From positions 1-5,849 of the forward strand of contig NZ_JAIEFA010000030.1 in assembly GCF_029067145.1 (NCBI RefSeq): a DNA stretch of 5,849 nt, read 5' to 3'. The DNA comes from Helicobacter sp. GTDB taxonomy: Bacteria; Campylobacterota; Campylobacteria; Campylobacterales; Helicobacteraceae. Each line of letters begins with the position of its first letter. Position 1 is the stretch's first letter. A program made the position numbers and the translations under genes. The notes below the pieces were generated by a model. It was given only the letters and a program-made list of their open reading frames with translations. It ran no database searches and had not been told where the DNA came from. Below are positions 1-3,911 of this stretch, in pieces.

Positions 1-67
1 CCCCCCCCCCCCCCCCCCACCCCCCCCCCCCCCCCACCACCCCCCCCCCCCCCCCCCCCCCCCCCCC
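1..67. repeat. Near-homopolymeric C tract (G tract on minus strand)
   Basis: All bases are C except A at 19, 36 and 39. The tract touches the left edge, so its true length is unknown. Campylobacterota genomes carry phase-variable G/C tracts, but those are usually around 8 to 15 bases, far shorter than this. A long run of G at a read or contig end is also a known artefact of two-colour Illumina chemistry and would appear as C on the opposite strand. The scattered A interruptions fit noisy basecalls or an over-extended real tract. No sensible protein is encoded: on the minus strand a GTG at 74-72 would open only into polyglycine. The composition is certain; its biological reality is doubtful. 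Confidence 0.9.
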
Positions 68-123
68 TTCTCACCTTTATCCGCAAAGTGCGTAAGTTAA
101 AAGAGAAACACAAGAAAAGAGTT

Positions 124-174
124 AAGATTCCATAGTAAGGTTATGGATTGCTATGAATCCACAAGTGGAATCTT
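124..174 (-). repeat. Nested inverted repeat downstream of aspB, possible terminator
   Basis: The outer arms are AAGATTCCA (124-132) and TGGAATCTT (166-174), a perfect 9-bp match. Inside them TGGATT (144-149) and AATCCA (156-161) form a second 6-bp stem with a 6-base loop. On the minus strand this lies about 50 bases past the aspB stop and is followed by a pyrimidine-rich, T-rich run (roughly 123-98), so it could end the aspB transcript. There is no clean run of T directly after the stem, so it may instead be an intergenic repeat unit. The rest of 68-223 shows nothing else I can support; a 28-codon minus-strand frame overlaps this element and is not called as a gene. Confidence 0.4.
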
Positions 175-223
175 GCAAGGACGAGACAACGAATCCCACG
201 CTATCCCACATAAATAAGCGAGT

Positions 224-1396
224 TTAAAGCTTCTCGCAGTAGTCTTTGATTCTTTGGATTCCTTTTTCAATGCTGTTTAAATCTGTGGCAAAGGAGAATC
301 TAAAATAGCCGTCCATTCCAAAGCCAATCCCTGGAACGACAGCCACACCAGCATATTCTAACAAGTTTTTGCAAAACTGCATTGAATCTTTAGAAATCTC
401 TGCACAATGGACAAAAAGATAGAATGCTCCATCGGGTTTGCTGACTTTTAAGCCCTTAATGGCATTTAGTTTTTCGTAGGCAAAATCTCTCCGCTCTTTG
501 AAGGCTTGAAGCATTATCTTAATTTCTTTGTCTGCACTACCATTTAGCCCAGCAATTGCGGCTTTTTGCGTGATAGAATTGATATTGGAGATAGATTGAC
601 CTTGTAATGTATTAATAAGTTTGCAAAGTTTTTGGTCTTTGCTGGCTACATAGCCCATTCGCCAACCTGTCATTGCGACTGCCTTGCTAAGTCCATTAAT
701 GGTAATTGTGCGTTCAAGCATATCTTGACTAAGACTAGCAGGCGAAACAAAAGTGCCATCATAAACCAATTTTTCATAGATTTCATCACTAAGCAGCCAA
801 ATATTTGTATCTTTTAAGACGGAAGCAATCTCTTCTAGCTCTGATTTAGAATACACCATTCCTGTGGGATTGGAAGGTGTTGTGAGGACAAGCATTTTTG
901 TTTTGGGAGTGATAGCGGCTTGAAGTTGCTCTTTGGTAATTTTGAAATTATTGTCTTGTGTGGTTTGGATAAAAATATTTTTACCATTACTAAAAGTAAC
1001 AAGTTCGGGATAGGTTACCCAATAGGGGCAAGGAATAATCACTTCATCATCCTTTTCAATGAGAGCTTGAAAGACATTAAAAAGGGAATGTTTAGCACCA
1101 CAATTCACGACGATTTCTTTTGTGGAGTATTCTATATGGTTATCTCGTTTGAGTTTTTCGCTGATTGCACTTAAGAGTTCAGGGATTCCAGCGACTGCAG
1201 TATATTTGGTAAAACCCTTATTGATTGCTTGAATCGCCGCGTCTTTAACGACTTGGGGGGTGTCAAAATCTGGCTCACCCGCAGAAAAAGAGAGAATGTC
1301 TTTTCCTTGTGATTTTAGTTCTCGGGCAAGTGTGCTAATTGCAAGAGTGATAGATTCTGATAGAGCAGTGATTCTGCTTGCATAATGTGCCTGCAT
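224..1396 (-). CDS. aspB: Aspartate aminotransferase, class I PLP-dependent
   Basis: Complete 390-residue enzyme, a normal length for prokaryotic class I (subgroup Ib) aspartate aminotransferases. It is expected to be a cytosolic dimer moving the amino group between aspartate and 2-oxoglutarate to give oxaloacetate and glutamate. Visible signature residues: the SAGEPDFDTP segment near 37-47, W126 that stacks on the cofactor, N176 in PSNPTG, D204 and Y207 in SDEIY, the Schiff-base lysine K238 in NGLSKAVAMTGWR with R246 binding the cofactor phosphate, and R366 near the C terminus for the substrate carboxylate. The start at 1396 is supported by AAGGA at 1407-1403, six bases upstream, and gives an N terminus close to that of H. 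pylori AspB as I recall it. It is transcribed divergently from groESL. Some relatives also accept prephenate or aromatic amino acids, so exact substrate preference is not settled. Confidence 0.95.
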   Translation of the reverse strand: MQAHYASRITALSESITLAISTLARELKSQGKDILSFSAGEPDFDTPQVVKDAAIQAINKGFTKYTAVAGIPELLSAISEKLKRDNHIEYSTKEIVVNCGAKHSLFNVFQALIEKDDEVIIPCPYWVTYPELVTFSNGKNIFIQTTQDNNFKITKEQLQAAITPKTKMLVLTTPSNPTGMVYSKSELEEIASVLKDTNIWLLSDEIYEKLVYDGTFVSPASLSQDMLERTITINGLSKAVAMTGWRMGYVASKDQKLCKLINTLQGQSISNINSITQKAAIAGLNGSADKEIKIMLQAFKERRDFAYEKLNAIKGLKVSKPDGAFYLFVHCAEISKDSMQFCKNLLEYAGVAVVPGIGFGMDGYFRFSFATDLNSIEKGIQRIKDYCEKL

Positions 1397-1402
1397 AGTA
1401 AG

Positions 1403-1460
1403 TCCTTTTAGTAGGTAGATTGAAACGCAATAATAATCTTAATTTATTGAAAATTTTATA
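1403..1460 (-). promoter_or_regulatory. Candidate aspB promoter and ribosome binding site
   Basis: On the minus strand TATAAAAT (1460-1453) is a good -10 candidate, which would give a leader of roughly 50 bases before the ATG at 1396. AAGGA at 1407-1403 is the ribosome binding site. There is no recognisable -35 hexamer, which is usual for Campylobacterota housekeeping promoters. The region is AT-rich and other TATTAT-like choices exist nearer the gene, so the -10 is tentative while the ribosome binding site is solid. Confidence 0.4.
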
Positions 1461-1486
1461 AAAGTTAAGAGAATTGTTTAACTTTT
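1460..1486. repeat. Perfect 9-N9-9 inverted repeat in the aspB promoter region
   Basis: AAAAGTTAA (1460-1468) and TTAACTTTT (1478-1486) are perfect inverted arms separated by nine bases. The arrangement has the same 9-N9-9 geometry as the CIRCE operator of HrcA but not its sequence. It abuts the proposed aspB -10 and would cover its -35 region, so a repressor bound here could control aspB. It lies about 185 bases upstream of the proposed groES transcription start. AT-rich DNA produces such repeats by chance fairly often, so function is not established. Confidence 0.4.
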
Positions 1487-1529
1487 GTAGGCTTAGAATT
1501 TCTTTGTATTTTTTGGTTACAGATTCTAC

Positions 1530-1559
1530 TAAATTTCATACTTATGCTATAGAAATTTA
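1530..1559. repeat. AT-rich inverted repeat between aspB and groES
   Basis: TAAATTTC (1530-1537) and GAAATTTA (1552-1559) are perfect 8-bp arms with a 14-base spacer. It lies about 110 to 140 bases upstream of the proposed groES transcription start. The arms are low in complexity and may be chance. It is recorded because the interval holds several such elements. Confidence 0.25.
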
Positions 1560-1566
1560 AAAGTAT

Positions 1567-1607
1567 TTAGCATTAAAGACTAATTAATATTTAGTCTAAT
1601 AGACTAA
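1567..1607 (+). promoter_or_regulatory. Operator-like repeat cluster upstream of groESL
   Basis: The 7-mer AGACTAA occurs at 1577-1583 and 1601-1607 with its inverse TTAGTCT at 1591-1597. The last two form a near-perfect palindrome, TTAGTCTA-A-TAGACTAA (1591-1607). The first two form a 7-N7-7 inverted repeat, the same geometry as HspR HAIR sites though not their sequence. TTAGCATTA at 1567-1575 matches the left CIRCE arm TTAGCACTC at 7 of 9 positions, but the corresponding right arm (1585-1593) is poor. The cluster sits about 30 to 70 bases upstream of the -35. In H. pylori groESL is repressed by HrcA and HspR; that these sites serve either protein here is inference. Confidence 0.5.
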
Positions 1608-1635
1608 GATTTAATGAATTTTCTTACTTAATGTA

Positions 1636-1664
1636 TTGACAAAGTAAAGTTTTTGCATTATAAT
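1636..1664 (+). promoter_or_regulatory. Consensus sigma70 promoter of groESL
   Basis: TTGACA (1636-1641) and TATAAT (1659-1664) are both exact matches to the bacterial consensus and are separated by the optimal 17 bases. Transcription should start near 1671, giving a leader of about 37 bases before the groES ATG. An exact -35 is unusual for this phylum, where the -35 is normally weak or replaced by periodic T-rich signals. It fits a very strong promoter that must be held down by a repressor. No sigma32-type heat-shock promoter is visible. Confidence 0.88.
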
Positions 1665-1694
1665 TTCGCCGTTTTTAAAAAATATTTAATTTTT

Positions 1695-1700
1695 GGAGGT
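1695..1700 (+). promoter_or_regulatory. groES ribosome binding site, fixes the start
   Basis: GGAGGT is a near-complete match to the 16S rRNA 3' end and sits seven bases before the ATG at 1708. An in-frame TTG at 1693 would give a five-residue N-terminal extension, but it overlaps this site and the extended N terminus does not fit the family. The ATG at 1708 is therefore the start. Confidence 0.9.
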
Positions 1701-1707
1701 AATTCTT

Positions 1708-1968
1708 ATGAATTTCAGACCACTTGGAGAAAGAGTTCTAGTAGAAAGACTAGAAGAAGACACAAAAACTGCTTCAGGAATTATTATCCCTGATAATGCA
1801 AAAGAAAAACCACTTGAGGGAATCATTCAAGCAATTGGTAGCGAAGTTAAAGATGTAAAAGTAGGTGATAAAGTTGTTTTTGGAAAATATTCTGGCACTG
1901 AAGTGAAACTAGAGGGAAAAGAATATTTGATTTTAAAACTTGAAGATATTTTAGGCGTGAGAGCTTAA
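1708..1968 (+). CDS. groES: Co-chaperonin GroES (Hsp10)
   Basis: Complete protein of 86 residues. It forms the heptameric lid that closes the GroEL folding chamber in the cytosol. It opens with MNFRPLGERVLVER, typical of the family. The mobile loop that docks on the GroEL apical domain spans roughly residues 16-34, with the hydrophobic contact triplet I25-I26-I27 where E. coli has IVL. The end, LEDILGVRA, matches the usual family C terminus, so the H. pylori HspA His/Cys-rich nickel-binding extension is absent. The segment between AIG and VKVGD is about nine residues shorter than in E. coli, so the roof hairpin at the dome apex is reduced, as I recall for Campylobacter GroES. It is the first gene of the groESL operon, 31 bases ahead of groEL. 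Confidence 0.97.
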   Translation: MNFRPLGERVLVERLEEDTKTASGIIIPDNAKEKPLEGIIQAIGSEVKDVKVGDKVVFGKYSGTEVKLEGKEYLILKLEDILGVRA

Positions 1969-1999
1969 AAGAAAATATATAATATTTAAGGAGATAGAA

Positions 2000-3640
2000 A
2001 TGGCAAGTAAAGAAATTAATTTTTCAGACAATGCAAGAAATAGATTATATGAGGGTGTAAAACAGCTAAACGACGCTGTAAAAGTAACAATGGGACCAAG
2101 AGGACGCAATGTGTTGATTCAAAAAAGCTTTGGTGCGCCAAGTATCACAAAAGATGGTGTTTCAGTAGCAAAAGAAATTGAATTAGCAGACCCTATTGCA
2201 AATATGGGAGCACAACTTGTAAAAGAAGTTGCAAGTAAAACTGCAGACGCAGCAGGTGATGGCACAACTACGGCAACGGTTCTTGCTTATAGTATTTTCA
2301 AAGAGGGTTTGAGAAACATTACCGCAGGTGCGAATCCTGTGCAAGTAAAACGCGGAATGGATAAAGCAGCAGAGGCAATCACAGAGGAACTTAAGAAAAT
2401 CGCTAAACCTGTTGCAGGGAAAAAAGAAATTGCACAAGTTGCAACAATTTCTGCAAATTCTGATTCCAAAGTAGGCGAACTCATTGCGGAAGCTATGGAA
2501 AAAGTTGGCAAAGATGGCGTTATCACCGTGGAAGAAGCAAAAGGAATCAATGATGAATTAAGCGTGGTTGAGGGTATGCAGTTTGATAGAGGTTATCTTA
2601 GCCCTTATTTTGTAACCAATAGCGATAAAATGGAAGCAGAGTTAGAGCACCCTTATATTTTATTGACAGACAAAAAAATTACTTCTATGAAAGACATTTT
2701 GCCGCTTTTGGAATCCACAATGAAAAGCGGTAAGCCTTTACTTATCATTGCAGAGGACATTGAGGGAGAAGCTTTGACGACTTTAGTTGTGAATAAATTG
2801 CGTGGCGTATTGAATGTTGCTGCAGTCAAAGCTCCCGGATTTGGCGATAGAAGAAAAGAAATGCTAAAAGACATTGCAACTTTAACAGGCGGTGAAGTGA
2901 TTAGTGAGGAACTAGGTAAAACGCTAGAGGCTGCGACAATCGCGGATTTGGGACAAGCAGCTAGAATCGTGATTGATAAAGACAATACAACAATTGTAGA
3001 TGGTGCAGGTCAAAAAGACGCTGTGAATGCTAGAATTGCACAGATTAAGACGCAAATCCAAAGCACTACAAGTGATTATGATAGAGAAAAACTACAAGAA
3101 AGACTTGCAAAACTTAGCGGCGGTGTAGCTGTGATTAAAGTAGGTGCGGCAAGCGAAGTAGAAATGAAAGAGAAAAAAGACCGCGTTGATGATGCGTTAA
3201 GTGCAACAAAAGCAGCGGTTGAAGAGGGTATTATTATCGGTGGTGGTGCAGCACTTGTGCGCGCAGCAGCGAAAGTTAGCCTAAAACTAGAGGGCGATGA
3301 AAAAATCGGCTATGAAATCATTAAACGCGCAATTTCTGCTCCGATTAAACAAATCGCAACCAATGCAGGCTTTGACGATGGTGTCGTGGTGAATAATGTA
3401 GAAAAAGATTCTAATGTAAATCACGGCTTTGACGCTTCCAATGGTACTTATGTGGATATGTTTGAAGCTGGAATCATTGACCCGCTAAAAGTTGCAAGAA
3501 TCGCACTTCAAAACGCAGTTTCTGTTTCTAGCCTATTGCTTACAACGGAAGCCACAGTGCATGAAATCAAAGAGGATAAACCAGCAATGCCAGATATGAG
3601 TGGTATGGGCGGAATGGGAGGTATGGGCGGAATGATGTAA
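2000..3640 (+). CDS. groEL: Chaperonin GroEL (Hsp60)
   Basis: Complete 546-residue subunit of the double-ring tetradecameric folding machine that encloses client proteins with GroES and hydrolyses ATP. The ATP-site residues fall at E. coli numbering: T30-x-G32-P33, D52, the GDGTTT loop with D87 and T90, and the catalytic D398 in RVDDAL. The equatorial domain is split across roughly 1-135 and 410-546, with intermediate segments flanking an apical domain at about 190-375 that contains FDRGYLSPYF near its start. The C terminus is the flexible GGM repeat tail, here GMGGMGGMGGMM. AAGGAG (1988-1993) lies six bases before the ATG. It is co-transcribed with groES and close to the H. pylori protein as I recall it. 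Nothing is truncated and no key residue is missing. Confidence 0.99.
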   Translation: MASKEINFSDNARNRLYEGVKQLNDAVKVTMGPRGRNVLIQKSFGAPSITKDGVSVAKEIELADPIANMGAQLVKEVASKTADAAGDGTTTATVLAYSIFKEGLRNITAGANPVQVKRGMDKAAEAITEELKKIAKPVAGKKEIAQVATISANSDSKVGELIAEAMEKVGKDGVITVEEAKGINDELSVVEGMQFDRGYLSPYFVTNSDKMEAELEHPYILLTDKKITSMKDILPLLESTMKSGKPLLIIAEDIEGEALTTLVVNKLRGVLNVAAVKAPGFGDRRKEMLKDIATLTGGEVISEELGKTLEAATIADLGQAARIVIDKDNTTIVDGAGQKDAVNARIAQIKTQIQSTTSDYDREKLQERLAKLSGGVAVIKVGAASEVEMKEKKDRVDDALSATKAAVEEGIIIGGGAALVRAAAKVSLKLEGDEKIGYEIIKRAISAPIKQIATNAGFDDGVVVNNVEKDSNVNHGFDASNGTYVDMFEAGIIDPLKVARIALQNAVSVSSLLLTTEATVHEIKEDKPAMPDMSGMGGMGGMGGMM

Positions 3641-3653
3641 TTCTGTCTCCTTT

Positions 3654-3685
3654 TTTGCAATGACAAACCTTTGCGTCATTGCAAA
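3654..3685 (+). terminator. Stem-loop after groEL, probable operon terminator
   Basis: TTTGCAATGAC (3654-3664) and GTCATTGCAAA (3675-3685) form a perfect 11-bp stem with a 10-base loop, starting 13 bases after the groEL stop. The T run lies before the stem (3651-3656); after it comes only TCCCCTTT, so the intrinsic terminator signature is imperfect. The GCAATGAC core also resembles short palindromic intergenic repeats common in several bacteria, so it may be a repeat acting as a transcript end or 3' stabiliser. Confidence 0.55.
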
Positions 3686-3823
3686 TCCCCTTTAAGACAC
3701 AAATTTCTTCATATTTTAATTAATGCAAAGATAACGAAACAATCTACAACAGAATCTCATTTTAATTTATTGCAATTTTTTTAAGTTTTTGGTATTTTAT
3801 GTTTATCTAAGCTCAGATTATGT

Positions 3824-3837
3824 GGGAGGAGGACGGG
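3824..3837 (+). other. G-rich patch in AT-rich spacer
   Basis: GGGAGGAGGACGGG has four G runs separated by one or two bases and stands out in an otherwise AT-rich noncoding stretch. It could form a two-tier G-quadruplex on the plus strand, or it could be the eroded remnant of a G tract. It also resembles a ribosome binding site, but no reading frame of useful length follows. It lies just upstream of the proposed promoter of the next gene. No function is assigned. Elsewhere in 3686-3911 I see only AT-rich DNA and that promoter. Confidence 0.35.
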
Positions 3838-3842
3838 ATTTA

Positions 3843-3871
3843 TTGTAATAGCTTTTTAAAAACTATACAAT
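3843..3871 (+). promoter_or_regulatory. Candidate promoter of the glycosyltransferase gene
   Basis: TTGTAA (3843-3848) and TACAAT (3866-3871) match the sigma70 hexamers at 4 and 5 of 6 positions with a 17-base spacer. Transcription would start near 3878, giving a leader of about 34 bases. AAGGA at 3901-3905 then precedes the ATG at 3912 by six bases. An overlapping TATACA (3864-3869) is an alternative -10. Together with the upstream stem-loop this suggests transcription independent of groESL. Confidence 0.5.
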
Positions 3872-3911
3872 ATACCCTTTGAATACAAATGGATATAAAT
3901 AAGGAATAAAA

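Noticed and set aside
1..74. Minus-strand GTG start running into a polyglycine frame through the C tract
   Set aside because: The product would be almost only glycine and the tract itself may be an artefact.
127..213. Minus-strand 28-codon frame starting MWDSVGFVVSSLQ
   Set aside because: It has no ribosome binding site, overlaps the nested inverted repeat and ends inside it; its codons look like read-through of intergenic repeat DNA.
632..1174. Plus-strand open frames of 61 and 84 codons inside aspB
   Set aside because: They are antisense shadows of a well-conserved aminotransferase gene with no family resemblance.
1693..1968. Longer groES form starting at TTG 1693
   Set aside because: The TTG overlaps the ribosome binding site and adds residues absent from the family; the ATG at 1708 is correctly spaced.
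1973..1987. AAATAT/ATATTT inverted repeat between groES and groEL
   Set aside because: It has six AT-only base pairs in an AT-rich spacer and is too weak to act as a terminator; the genes read as one operon.
2183..2985. Minus-strand frames of 84, 87 and 110 codons within groEL
   Set aside because: They are shadows of groEL with no initiation signals, and the real gene is intact in its own frame.
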